A stretch of DNA of 64,000 nucleotides. Origin: Aeromicrobium wangtongii. Lineage in GTDB: Bacteria; Actinomycetota; Actinomycetes; Propionibacteriales; Nocardioidaceae. The notes under the pieces were generated by a model that saw only the letters and a list, made by a program, of their open reading frames with translations, was not told the origin of the DNA and did not search any database. Below, one piece after another: positions 55,820 through 64,000 of this stretch. The position numbers and the translations under genes are program-made. The stretch covers positions 2,418,001 through 2,482,000 of the forward strand of contig NZ_CP102173.1 in the NCBI RefSeq assembly GCF_024584515.1. Reading direction: 5' to 3'. The first letter of the stretch is position 1. Every line of letters begins with the position of its first letter.

Positions 55820-56895
55820 CAGCCGACGCCGCCGTGGGCGGTGTCCGCCGCGGAGTCGTCCACGGCCTGCGTCGCCCGCACCGTGGTCGTGGCGCGCACC
55901 GTCTGGGTCACCCGGACGGTCTCGAGCGGCTCCGCCTCCAGGGCTCTGCTGAAGCGGGCCCAGTAGCGCGCGGTCGCGCGGACCACGTCGGGCTGGATGT
56001 AGTCGCGATGCCTCTGCGAGACGAAGGCGGCGAGCATCTCGAGCTTGGTGTCGACGAAACCGTCGACGGTGACGAAGCGGTTGGGCCGGAAGTCGACGGT
56101 GGACGACGGGCTCTGGAAGCACCACAGGTCCGCCACCGACCGCGCGCCGACCTCCACGGCGTCGTGCACGGCGCGGTGGTCCTGGTGGCGGTCGTGCATG
56201 CCATGGGTGTAGATGCGGTCGGGGTCGACCTCCGCGACGGTCTGCTCGACGGCCCCGATGAGGCCGTCCGCGGGTGACATCCGGGTGTCGGCGAAGTCCA
56301 GGTGGATCAGCCGAGCGCCGACCACGGCGGCCGCGTGCATCGCCTCCTGGTGGCGGACGTCGGCGCTCCCACCGACCGCGCCGCCGGACAGGATGAGCGT
56401 GGTGAGCTCGTCGCCGGCCGCCGCGTGGGCCGCGAGCGTCGCACCCACCCCGAGCTCGACGTCGTCGGGGTGCGCACCGATCGCCAGCACCCGCAGCCTC
56501 GACGGGGCCTGGCGGCTGCGGGCCAGCTGCGCCAGCTCGCGGACCCGCCTGACCAGCTCCTCGGCCCCGATCGGCTTGGCGATGAAGTCATCGGCGTCCT
56601 CGCGGAGCGCCTCGACAGCGTGGTCGAAGGTCGGGTAGGCGGTGAGGATCAGGATCGCGATGCTCGGGTTGAGCGCGCGGAACTCCGGCAGCACCTGCAA
56701 CCCCGAGCGGCCCGGGAGCCGGATGTCGGCCACGAGCACGTCGTAGCCGTGCCGCCGCATCGCCGCGACGGCCTCGTCGGCCGTGCCCGCCAGGTCGACC
56801 TCCATCCCGCCGTGTCGCTGGAGGCTGGCACGCATGAAGTTGGCCGCGTCGCGGTCGTCCTCGAGCACGAGCACCCGGATCGCTGCCTCGGCCAT
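55819..56895 (-). CDS. Response regulator fused to a PIG-L (LmbE-like) deacetylase
   Basis: A 358-aa protein. Residues 6-120 are a CheY-type receiver with phospho-acceptor D57 (VADIRLPGRSG), T85 and K107. From about 134 it is a PIG-L metal deacetylase: AIGAHPDDVELGVGATL (AHPDD 141-145) and HQDHRAVHD, the zinc-ligand pattern of GlcNAc-PI/mycothiol-type de-N-acetylases. The C-terminal tail has three 6-residue repeats (VRVTQT, VRATTT, VRATQA). No DNA-binding domain is present. AGGGG precedes ATG 56895. Confidence 0.85.
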   Translation of the reverse strand: MAEAAIRVLVLEDDRDAANFMRASLQRHGGMEVDLAGTADEAVAAMRRHGYDVLVADIRLPGRSGLQVLPEFRALNPSIAILILTAYPTFDHAVEALREDADDFIAKPIGAEELVRRVRELAQLARSRQAPSRLRVLAIGAHPDDVELGVGATLAAHAAAGDELTTLILSGGAVGGSADVRHQEAMHAAAVVGARLIHLDFADTRMSPADGLIGAVEQTVAEVDPDRIYTHGMHDRHQDHRAVHDAVEVGARSVADLWCFQSPSSTVDFRPNRFVTVDGFVDTKLEMLAAFVSQRHRDYIQPDVVRATARYWARFSRALEAEPLETVRVTQTVRATTTVRATQAVDDSAADTAHGGVG

Positions 56896-57075
56896 GGTTT
56901 CCCCTCGCGGACGACGTGGTTCCACGGTACCGCGGCCCCCTTGCCCAGGAGGCTTCCGCAGGGTGGCCGCCCCGACCGTCCCGGTCAGCAGCCAGGAGCC
57001 GTCGCGATGGGTTCAGGCCCGCCCGAGAAATTCGGACGAGCAACCCCCGACAGGGTGATCAGCACGAGCGGACGC

Positions 57076-57118
57076 ACGAAGGCGCGCACCCGTCCGTGGA
57101 CGGAGTGCGCGCCTTCGT
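57076..57118. terminator. 14-bp perfect hairpin between WXG100 and the two-component genes
   Basis: ACGAAGGCGCGCAC pairs with GTGCGCGCCTTCGT (14 bp), with TCCG/CGGA inside the loop. It lies 20 bp after the stop of the minus-strand WXG100-type gene. There is no T-run, but the stem is very strong. Confidence 0.75.
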
Positions 57119-57137
57119 ATGCCTGCGTGCGCTGGAT

Positions 57138-57434
57138 TCAGCCCTTGAGGGCCGAGGCGAGCTGCTCGTCGGTCTGCTCGAGAGCCTCAGCGGCCTTCGT
57201 CAGGTACTCGCCCATGCCCTCCAGGCCCGAGATGGCCTGCTTGGCGCCCTTGTCGAAGTCCTCGTAGGACACGTTGAACGCCTTCGAGGACTTGTCGGTG
57301 ACGTAGCCACCTTCGACGAGGGTTCGCACCAGGTCCATGAGCTTCCCGAGGGTCACCTCGATCTCGTTCTGACCGCCCCTGAGCTGGGTCGCCGCTCCGC
57401 GCATCTCTTCATAGGTGACATTCATGTTCGCCAT
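57138..57434 (-). CDS. WXG100-family protein
   Basis: A 98-aa, all-helical, acidic protein typical of ESX small substrates in length and fold: helix 1 (YEEMRGAATQLRGGQNEIEV), a turn at GGYVTDKSSKAF, and helix 2 (QAISGLEGMGEYLTKAAEAL). The turn has GGY where WXG100 proteins have W-x-G. AAAGG lies eight bases before ATG 57434. It is divergent from the EccC gene 182 bp away, the expected partner. Confidence 0.82.
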   Translation of the reverse strand: MANMNVTYEEMRGAATQLRGGQNEIEVTLGKLMDLVRTLVEGGYVTDKSSKAFNVSYEDFDKGAKQAISGLEGMGEYLTKAAEALEQTDEQLASALKG

Positions 57435-57616
57435 AGGTCGAGCCTTTCTCGTCGAATATCCTGCGCCGGCCCCCCGATGGCCTCTGCTGGCCCCGGTACT
57501 CAACCCGGCATGTGGCCAACACCATAACGGAGACAGGGTGAATCTTCATCTCCAACACCGAACCGATTTCGCCGAGCCGGGCGTCGGTGGGACGCCGCCC
57601 ACCTATGCTGACCCGC

Positions 57617-60600
57617 ATGCGTGTCGAAGTGACTGTGATCCAGCCTGAGGTCGGCCTGCGCCGCGACATCGTGCTGGACGCCGACGAGTCCACTCCCCTG
57701 GGCGATGTCATCGCCGAGATCGCCGGGCTGAGCGGCACGTCCGTCATCGAGTCGCCCCACGTCATCTCCTTGGCCGCGCGCCGCAGCGGCCGGTCCCCGG
57801 ACAGCGTGGCCGACGCGGCTCCGACGGTCTACCTGCGTGGCGAGCCGCTCGACCCGGGCAGCCCGGTCGCAGAGGCCGGCCTCAAGACCGGGTCGATCCT
57901 GTCGATCGGCGACCCGGCCGCCTCGATCGTCGACGAGCCGGAGGGCCTGGTCGAGATCCGGATCGTGTCCGGCACCGGCGCGGGCGCGGTCCACCGGCTG
58001 ATGGCCGGCGAGGCCGGCATCGGCACGGATCCCGGATGCACCATTCGGCTCGCGGACGACCGGGTGCCGCCGGTCGCCGTCTCGATCGAGGTGTCGCTGC
58101 GCGGCGAGGTCACCGTCAGCGTGATGGAGGGTGCCGCCGACGTGCTCGCCGAGACGGTGCCGCACGCCGATCCCCCGCTGGCGCTGGACCGCGAGGAGCT
58201 GACCGACACCACGACGTGGGAGATCGGCTCGCAGCTGAGCGTCGGCGACATCCTGCTCGAGCTGGAGACGATCCAGGAACCGGACGCAGCCGTCGACGAC
58301 AGCGCGGACCCCGGCTGGAGCGACTACAACCGTCCGCCCCGCCTGCTGCCGCCCGAGCGTCCGACCCAGTTCAAGCTGCCCCAGCTCCCGTCGCAGCAGA
58401 GCAAGAACGGGCTGCCGTGGCTGACGATGATGATCCCGGTCGTGATGGGCGTGTCCCTGGCACTCATCACCGGACGCATGTACATGCTCATGATGGCCGC
58501 GATGTCGCCGATGATGATGCTCGGCTCGTACCTGCAGAGCAAGAAGACCGGCAAGCAGACGTACCGCCAGCAGATGGCCGAGCACAAGGAGAAGACGGCC
58601 GCCGTCGAGGCTGACATCGCGCAAGCGGTCGTCGACGAACGGATCGCCCGCCGCATGGAGGCCCCCGACCCGGCGCTGGCCCTGCTCATCGCGAGCGGAC
58701 CGCGGGCCCGGCTGTGGGAACGCCGGACGACCGACCCGGACTACCTGTCGATCCGACTGGGTGTCGGCGACCTGGAGTCCGACGTCACGGTCGACGACCC
58801 CCAGCAGATGGAGCACAAGCGCAAGACCGTCCGCCCCGCCTATGACGTGCCCGTCACGCTGCCGCTGGAGGAGCGCGGCGTCGTCGGCATCGCTGGACAG
58901 GGCGACCTGCCCCGGCGCGTCTGCACCTGGGCGATCGCGCAGCTGGCGACCCTCCAGAGCCCTCGCGACACGCAGGTCTACGTGCTGACCGACGCCGAGG
59001 GTGCGGACGCCTGGGAGTGGCTGCGGTGGCTGCCTCACGCCCGCCCGCAGTTCGGCCAGGACACCGTCGTGACGATCGGCATCGACACCGAGACCTGCGC
59101 CCGCCGCATCGCCGAGCTCTCCGCGTCCCTCGCCGCTCGTGCCCAGGCGGCCTCCAAGTCCTCCTCCAAGCCGGCCCGCGTCGACGCTGACATCGTCATC
59201 GTCTTCGACGGCGCCCGGCGACTGCGATCGCTGCCGGGCGTCGTCGCGCTGCTGAAGCAGGGCCCCGCGCTCGGCATCTACTCGATCTGCCTCGACACTG
59301 ACGAGCGGCTGCTGCCCGAGGAGGCCAGCGCCGTCGTCCTGGAGACCCCGCGTGGACTGACGCTGCGCCAGCAGCGCGTCACGGTGGTCGACGACATCAT
59401 CCCCGACCTGGTCGACCCCGCCTGGCTGTCCCGGCTGGCCCGCTCGCTCGCTCCGCTGCGCGACATCTCCGGTGGGGACGACGACTCGGTGCTGCCGTCG
59501 GCGTGTCGGCTCACCGAGGTCATGGCGCTCGAGCCACCGACGTCCGAGCTCATCCGGGCCCGGTGGTCGATCAGCCCTCGCTCGACCGAGGCCGTCGTCG
59601 GCATCTCGCTGGACGGGCCGTTCTCGATCGACATGCGCAAGGACGGGCCGCACGGCCTGGTCGCCGGCACGACCGGCGCCGGCAAGTCCGAGCTGCTGCA
59701 GACCATCGTCGCGTCCCTGGCGGTCTCCAACCGGCCCGACGGGATGACCTTCGTGCTGGTCGACTACAAGGGCGGTGCGGCGTTCAAGGACTGCGTCGAC
59801 CTGCCCCACACCGTCGGCATGGTCACCGACCTCGACACGCACCTGGTCGAGCGGGCCCTGGTGTCGCTGGGCGCCGAGCTCAACCGGCGCGAGCACATGC
59901 TCGCCGCCGCCGGAGCCAAGGACATCGAGGACTACGTCGACCTGCAGGCCAAGCGACCCGAGCTGGCGGCGATGCCGCGTCTGCTGATCGTCATCGACGA
60001 GTTCGCGTCATTGGCCCGCGAGCTGCCCGACTTCGTGACCGGCCTGGTCAACATCGCTCAGCGGGGACGCTCGCTGGGCATCCACCTCATCCTGGCGACG
60101 CAGCGGCCCAGCGGTGTCGTCTCCCCCGAGATCCGCGCCAACACCAACTTGCGCATCGCGCTGCGCGTCACCGACGGCTCGGAGAGCACGGACGTCATCG
60201 ACGCCCCCGATGCCGGCAACATCTCCAAGGCCACGCCGGGCCGCGCCTACGTCCGGCTCGGTGCGAACTCGCTGGTGCCGTTCCAGTCCGGACGCGTCGG
60301 CGGCCGGCGGCCGGGCACCGTCAACACGAGCGCGGCGGCCCCGTGGGTCAGCACGATCGGTCTGCCCCAGCTGGCCCAGCCCATCGCGGTGCGGCCGCGG
60401 GCGGCGGTCGTCGACGATGCGGAGGTCACCGACCTCACGGTGCTGGTCGAGGCGGTCCGCAAGGCCAACGACGACCTGGGCCTGCCGCCCCAGCACAGCC
60501 CGTGGCTCCCGGCGCTCACGACCGAGGTGCAGCTCGACGACCTGCTCGCCGATGTCACCGTCCCGGAGGCACCCGCCCTGCCGGTCATCCCGTTCGGCAT

Positions 60601-62086
60601 CGAGGACCTTCCCGCCGAGCAGGCCCGGCGGCACGCCGCGATCGACTTCGAGACGTTCTCGCACCTGTCCATCGTCGGTGGGCCGCGCAGCGGCCGTTCG
60701 CAGGCGCTGCGCACCATGGCCGCCTCGATCGGACGGCTCGCCAGCCCCGCGGACGTCCACGTCTACGGGCTCGACTGCGGCAACGGCGCGTTGCTGGCAC
60801 TCACCGATCTCCCGCACTGCGGCGCGGTCGTGCAACGCACCCAGACCGACCGGGTCACCCGGCTGTTCGGCCGCCTGACCGGCGAGCTCGCCCGCCGCCA
60901 GGAGCTTCTCGCCGGTGGCGGGTTCGCCGATCTGGGCGAGCTGCGGGCCTCGATGCCTGCCGAGGAGCGCCTCCCCCACATCGTGCTCATGCTCGACCGC
61001 TGGGAGGGATTCCTGGGCGGGCTGGCCGAGATCGAGAACGGGGCGCTGTTCGACCAGGTGCAGAACTTCCTGCGCGAGGGAGCATCGGCCGGCATCCACC
61101 TGGTCATCACCGGCGACCGGCAGCTCGTCAACTCCCGGATGGGCTCGCTCGTCGAGCACAAGATCGGCCTGAAGCTGCCCGACAAGTCCGACTACTCGAT
61201 GCTGGGCCTGCAACCGCGCAAGATGCCGGACGAGGTGCCCGAGGGCCGCGGCTTCCGCTCCGAGTCCGGGCTCGAGCTGCAGTTCGCCCTGCTGGGCCCC
61301 GACACGACGGGCCAGGCGCAGGCCGCCGAGCTGCGGCGCATGGCCGCCGACGCCAAGGCCACGTATGCCGACGTCCCACGGTCGGCCAGACCGTTCCGGG
61401 TCGACGTCCTGCCCACCCGCCTGTCGTTCGACGACGCCTGGGACATGCGCGAGCAGACGACCACGCAGCCGCTGTGGGCGCTCGTCGGCGTCGGCGGCGA
61501 CGAGCTCACCGCGGTCGGCCTGGATCTCGAGCGCACGCCGCTGGCGACGATCGGCGGCCCGCCGCGGTCCGGACGCTCCACGGTGCTGCTGTCCGTCGCC
61601 GAGTCGCTGCTGCGCGGCGGCGCCGATCTGGTCGTCGCGGCGCCCCGGCCGTCCCCCTTGCGTGACCTGGCCGGTCGTCCCGGGGTGCGGGCCGTGCTGA
61701 CCTCCAGCGACCTGACGGCCGCCGAGCTGCAACCGTTGATCGAGGAGGGGGACGGCCCGGTCGTCCTGCTGATCGACGACGGCGAGCTGCTCAAGGACGT
61801 CGAGGCCAAGGACTACCTGAAGGCGCTGACCCGCACGTGCGGCGACCGCCGGCGCGCCATCGTGCTGGGCGGCGACTCCGGGGAGATCGGCAGCGGGTTC
61901 AGCGGCTGGCAGGTCGAGATGAAGGGGCGCCAGGGTGTCGTCATCTCACCTCAGGGCATCAGCGATGGCGAGCTCATCGGCGTCCGCATGCCGCGCAGCT
62001 CGATCGGCGCGCAGAACCAGGCCGGTCGCGTCCTGGCCAACCTCGGCGACGGCATCCTGCGCACGATCCAGGCCCCCCTGCCGTAG
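57617..62086 (+). CDS. Type VII secretion ATPase EccC/EssC-like (FHA + three FtsK/SpoIIIE domains)
   Basis: A 1489-aa protein. The N-terminus has an EssC-like ubiquitin/FHA region (about 1-210), two membrane helices (about 265-310: WLTMMIPVVMGVSLAL and MYMLMMAAMSPMMMLG), then three ATPase domains. Domain 1 has Walker A AGTTGAGKSEL with K690. Domains 2 and 3 have GPRSGRSQ (about 1025) and GPPRSGRST (about 1318), with Arg where the Lys should be, as in inactive EccC/EssC domains. ATG 57617 lies seven bases after TATGCT (leaderless); an upstream in-frame GTG (57587) is less likely. Confidence 0.88.
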   Translation: MRVEVTVIQPEVGLRRDIVLDADESTPLGDVIAEIAGLSGTSVIESPHVISLAARRSGRSPDSVADAAPTVYLRGEPLDPGSPVAEAGLKTGSILSIGDPAASIVDEPEGLVEIRIVSGTGAGAVHRLMAGEAGIGTDPGCTIRLADDRVPPVAVSIEVSLRGEVTVSVMEGAADVLAETVPHADPPLALDREELTDTTTWEIGSQLSVGDILLELETIQEPDAAVDDSADPGWSDYNRPPRLLPPERPTQFKLPQLPSQQSKNGLPWLTMMIPVVMGVSLALITGRMYMLMMAAMSPMMMLGSYLQSKKTGKQTYRQQMAEHKEKTAAVEADIAQAVVDERIARRMEAPDPALALLIASGPRARLWERRTTDPDYLSIRLGVGDLESDVTVDDPQQMEHKRKTVRPAYDVPVTLPLEERGVVGIAGQGDLPRRVCTWAIAQLATLQSPRDTQVYVLTDAEGADAWEWLRWLPHARPQFGQDTVVTIGIDTETCARRIAELSASLAARAQAASKSSSKPARVDADIVIVFDGARRLRSLPGVVALLKQGPALGIYSICLDTDERLLPEEASAVVLETPRGLTLRQQRVTVVDDIIPDLVDPAWLSRLARSLAPLRDISGGDDDSVLPSACRLTEVMALEPPTSELIRARWSISPRSTEAVVGISLDGPFSIDMRKDGPHGLVAGTTGAGKSELLQTIVASLAVSNRPDGMTFVLVDYKGGAAFKDCVDLPHTVGMVTDLDTHLVERALVSLGAELNRREHMLAAAGAKDIEDYVDLQAKRPELAAMPRLLIVIDEFASLARELPDFVTGLVNIAQRGRSLGIHLILATQRPSGVVSPEIRANTNLRIALRVTDGSESTDVIDAPDAGNISKATPGRAYVRLGANSLVPFQSGRVGGRRPGTVNTSAAAPWVSTIGLPQLAQPIAVRPRAAVVDDAEVTDLTVLVEAVRKANDDLGLPPQHSPWLPALTTEVQLDDLLADVTVPEAPALPVIPFGIEDLPAEQARRHAAIDFETFSHLSIVGGPRSGRSQALRTMAASIGRLASPADVHVYGLDCGNGALLALTDLPHCGAVVQRTQTDRVTRLFGRLTGELARRQELLAGGGFADLGELRASMPAEERLPHIVLMLDRWEGFLGGLAEIENGALFDQVQNFLREGASAGIHLVITGDRQLVNSRMGSLVEHKIGLKLPDKSDYSMLGLQPRKMPDEVPEGRGFRSESGLELQFALLGPDTTGQAQAAELRRMAADAKATYADVPRSARPFRVDVLPTRLSFDDAWDMREQTTTQPLWALVGVGGDELTAVGLDLERTPLATIGGPPRSGRSTVLLSVAESLLRGGADLVVAAPRPSPLRDLAGRPGVRAVLTSSDLTAAELQPLIEEGDGPVVLLIDDGELLKDVEAKDYLKALTRTCGDRRRAIVLGGDSGEIGSGFSGWQVEMKGRQGVVISPQGISDGELIGVRMPRSSIGAQNQAGRVLANLGDGILRTIQAPLP

Positions 62087-62097
62087 GCAGCCGAGCC

Positions 62098-63156
62098 TCA
62101 AGCCTCCAGGGCGGCGTGCACCAAGGGGGCGACCTTCGTGCCGTACAGCTCGATGCTGCGCATCAGCTTGTCGTGCGGGAGGGTGCCGTTGCTGAACTTG
62201 AGGTCGAAGCGGTCCAGGCCCAGGATGCGGGTGTTGCGGACGATCTTGTCCGCGACGGTCTGCGGGGAGCCGACGTACACGGCGCCCTCGGGTCCGGCGG
62301 CGACCTCGAACTCCTGGCGGGTCGGCGGCGGCCAGCCACGCTCGCGGCCGATGCGCTCGCGCTGCACCGCCCAGTGCGGCCACAGCTCCTCGCGGGCCTG
62401 CTCGTCGGTGTCGGCGACGTGGCCGGGCGAGTGGACGCCGACCGGCAGCGCCGGCTGACCCAGCTGCTGGAGCGCCTGACGGTACAGATCGGCGAACGGC
62501 GCGAACTGGGCCGGCGGGCCGCCGATGATCGCCAGCATCAGCGGGATGCCGTAGCGAGCGGCGCGGATGACCGACTCGGGGCTGCCCCCGACGCCGATCC
62601 AGGTCTTGACCGAGCCGGCAGCGGTCTTCGGGAACACCTCCTGGTCGACCAGTGGCGGGCGCAGGTTGCCCTGCCACGTGATCGGACCCTCGGAGCGCAG
62701 CGCTGCGAACAGGTCGAGCTTCTCGGAGAACAGCTCCTCGTACTGGGCCAGATCGAAGCCGAACAGCGGGAAGGACTCCGTGAACGAGCCGCGGCCCAGG
62801 ATGACCTCGGCGCGCCCGTTCGACACCGCGTCGAGCGTCGCGAAGCGCTCGTAGACGCGGATCGGGTCGTCCGAGCTCAGGACCGTGACCGCCGTGCCCA
62901 GGTGGATGTTCGTGGTGCGCGACGCGATCGCGGCCAGGACCACCTCGGGCGCGGTGACCGCGAAGTCCTCGCGGTGGTGCTCCCCCACCCCGAAGAACGC
63001 CAGGCCGAGCTCGTCGGCGAGCACAGCCTGGTCGATCACGTTGCGGATGACCTGCGGATACGGGAGCGGCTCACCGTCCGGACCTTCGGTGACGTCACCG
63101 AAGGTGTCGAGCCCGAGCTCGAGGCGGATGGGGGCGGAGGCACCGTCGGAGGACAT
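62098..63156 (-). CDS. LLM-class flavin-dependent oxidoreductase
   Basis: A 352-aa luciferase-like monooxygenase family protein with FFGVGEHHREDFAVTAPEVV near the N-terminus, LGRGSFTESFPLFG and WIGVGGSPESVIRAARYG, close to FMN- or F420-dependent relatives. The substrate is unknown. TAGGAT lies six bases before the ATG (leaderless). Confidence 0.85.
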   Translation of the reverse strand: MSSDGASAPIRLELGLDTFGDVTEGPDGEPLPYPQVIRNVIDQAVLADELGLAFFGVGEHHREDFAVTAPEVVLAAIASRTTNIHLGTAVTVLSSDDPIRVYERFATLDAVSNGRAEVILGRGSFTESFPLFGFDLAQYEELFSEKLDLFAALRSEGPITWQGNLRPPLVDQEVFPKTAAGSVKTWIGVGGSPESVIRAARYGIPLMLAIIGGPPAQFAPFADLYRQALQQLGQPALPVGVHSPGHVADTDEQAREELWPHWAVQRERIGRERGWPPPTRQEFEVAAGPEGAVYVGSPQTVADKIVRNTRILGLDRFDLKFSNGTLPHDKLMRSIELYGTKVAPLVHAALEA

Positions 63157-63205
63157 GGGCCAATCCTAGGTGCGACTCCCGCAGCCACTACGGCACACTG
63201 GGGCC

Positions 63206-63628
63206 GTGCTCGACATCGTGCTGATCGTCCTCATCGGCCTGCTGCTGGGTGTGGGTGCCCTCGTGATCGCGGGTCTCGTGCGGTTCCGCTCCGTGCGGGC
63301 CCGGCACCGCCGGCGCATCGCTGCCGTGGAGCCCGAGCACAGCGAACCGGCCAGCCTCGTGGGCGTCGCGTCGGAGGGCAGGACCCAGGCACGCGGCGTG
63401 GGCACCCTGGCCGTGGGCCCGTCGCACCTGCTCTTCGTCCAGCTGGCCCCCGAGCGGGAGATCCTCATCCCCCGGGACGCGATCACGTCCGCCCGGGCGA
63501 CCCGGCACTTCCTGGGCAAGACGACGGGCGCGGACATGCTGGTCGTCACGTGGGACGTCCAGGGCATGACCGATGCCGTTGCGCTCGCCGTTCCGGACGT
63601 CGGGGCCTGGCGCGACCGCCTCGCCTGA
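63206..63628 (+). CDS. Small membrane-anchored protein
   Basis: A 140-aa protein. One N-terminal helix (VLIVLIGLLLGVGALVIAGL) and a basic cytosolic stretch are followed by a beta-rich domain (GVGTLAVGPSHLLFVQLAPE, ADMLVVTWDVQGMTDAVAL) that recalls a PH-like fold. CACACT lies six bases before GTG 63206 (leaderless). No function is known. Confidence 0.65.
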   Translation: MLDIVLIVLIGLLLGVGALVIAGLVRFRSVRARHRRRIAAVEPEHSEPASLVGVASEGRTQARGVGTLAVGPSHLLFVQLAPEREILIPRDAITSARATRHFLGKTTGADMLVVTWDVQGMTDAVALAVPDVGAWRDRLA

Positions 63629-63634
63629 GGCCGG

Positions 63635-63868
63635 TCAGCCGACCTTCGCCGTGTGGACAGCGGACGCCGTCCGCACCTCGACGACCATGCCCTTGGCGAG
63701 CTGACGACCGCGGCGCGTCTCGACCTCCCCGTCGACCAGCACGTCGCCGTCGCCGATCATCGCACCGGCGTGCGCGCCCGACTCCGCGAAGTTCGCGAAC
63801 TTCAGGAACTGCCCCAGCCGGATCATGTCGCCGCTGATCTCGATGGTCTCGATGTCGTCGCTGCTCAT
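63635..63868 (-). CDS. S4-domain RNA-binding protein
   Basis: A 77-aa protein with MIRLGQFLKFANFAESGAHA and IGDGDVLVDGEVETRRGRQL, the S4 fold of small YaaA/RlbA-like proteins, which bind RNA or ribosomes. TAGACT lies six bases before the ATG (leaderless). It ends seven bases after the convergent membrane gene. Confidence 0.82.
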   Translation of the reverse strand: MSSDDIETIEISGDMIRLGQFLKFANFAESGAHAGAMIGDGDVLVDGEVETRRGRQLAKGMVVEVRTASAVHTAKVG

Positions 63869-63874
63869 GGCCCG

Positions 63875-63884
63875 AGTCTAGAGT
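63875..63884. promoter_or_regulatory. Overlapping divergent -10 elements (AGTCTAGAGT)
   Basis: TAGACT on the minus strand (63880-63875) serves the S4 gene starting at 63868, and TAGAGT on the plus strand (63879-63884) serves the S4-type gene starting at 63892. They share a central TA. Only 23 bp separate the two start codons, so each -35 region would lie in the other gene's coding sequence. Confidence 0.6.
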
Positions 63885-63891
63885 CGGACAC

Positions 63892-64000
63892 ATGGAGACG
63901 ACCGCACGCGCCGACGTCTGGGTATCGTCCGTGCGGCTGTACAAGAACCGCAGCATCGCCTCGCGGGAGTGCAAGGCCGGCCACGTGCGCATCAACGGCG
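63892..64000 (+). CDS. S4-domain protein, Hsp15-like (5' part, cut by window edge)
   Basis: The first 36 codons: METTARADVWVSSVRLYKNR then SIASRECKAGHVRING, close to the start of heat-shock Hsp15-type S4 proteins that bind the free 50S subunit with stuck peptidyl-tRNA. TAGAGT lies seven bases before the ATG (leaderless). The rest is outside the window. Confidence 0.7.
   Translation, partial: METTARADVWVSSVRLYKNRSIASRECKAGHVRING

Overview
The window is a high-GC, gene-dense chromosome segment from an actinobacterium. I infer a member of the Propionibacteriales close to Aeromicrobium or Nocardioides. The reasons are the mycothiol-type DinB protein, two 13E12-type DUF222-HNH genes, WXG100/EccC (EssC-like) secretion genes, the iscS-mnmA-metE-like-ligA-gatCAB gene order, and many promoters that place the start codon at the transcript's first base. 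I see no rRNA, tRNA, IS element, prophage or CRISPR array.

Layout. 1-3535: the 5' part of glyS on the minus strand, then a zinc uptake operon (znuA-znuC-znuB-zur) with two Zur/Fur-type 15-bp boxes over its start. 3547-5718: a small membrane protein, an ElaA-type acetyltransferase and a DUF222-HNH gene whose N-terminus looks frameshifted. 5688-11786: branched-chain amino acid and aspartate genes (cimA, aspA, ilvE, leuB); cimA is preceded by an Ile-rich leader peptide and a terminator. 11856-15143: a 31-aa ORF, an O-methyltransferase and a MocR regulator divergent from a YczE-type membrane protein. 15283-18615: a five-gene operon with a WXG100-like protein and a large type VII secretion substrate-like protein. 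18649-22019: ilvB-ilvN-ilvC behind a Leu/Val-rich leader and terminator. 22359-27265: a lipoprotein, a mycothiol-dependent-type DinB protein, an odd zinc-ribbon SDR and three coupled unknown genes including an SseB-like one. 27419-31042: ilvD, then an island of two SatD-like/HTH proteins flanking a predicted Pycsar-type (PycTM) membrane effector. 31096-34940: an ATP-grasp protein, an SOS-controlled DUF222-HNH gene, a hydrolase and a DUF1540 protein. 35016-48521: housekeeping genes (gatCAB, RluA-type synthase, ligA, metE-like, mnmA, iscS), a hydrolase and a flavoprotein. 48579-50678: secreted or lipid-anchored unknowns. 50791-56895: a possible exopolysaccharide module (ATP-grasp, PgaC-like glycosyltransferase, membrane-anchored glycosidase-like protein, histidine kinase) whose response regulator is fused to a PIG-L deacetylase. 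57138-62086: a WXG100-type protein divergent from an EccC/EssC ATPase. 62098-64000: an LLM flavoprotein, a small membrane protein and two divergent S4-domain RNA-binding proteins that start 23 bp apart.

How the genes work together. Branched-chain amino acid synthesis dominates: citramalate synthase supplies 2-oxobutyrate, IlvBN, IlvC, IlvD and IlvE carry the shared steps, and LeuB serves leucine. At least two of these units look controlled by ribosome-mediated attenuation. The zinc operon is self-contained, with its own regulator. Three loci are the best candidates for little-described biology: the SatD/PycTM island, the two-component/PIG-L polysaccharide module, and the T7SS-like operon at 15283-18615. 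All coordinates and motifs were read by eye; family names rest on motif recognition, not on database searches.
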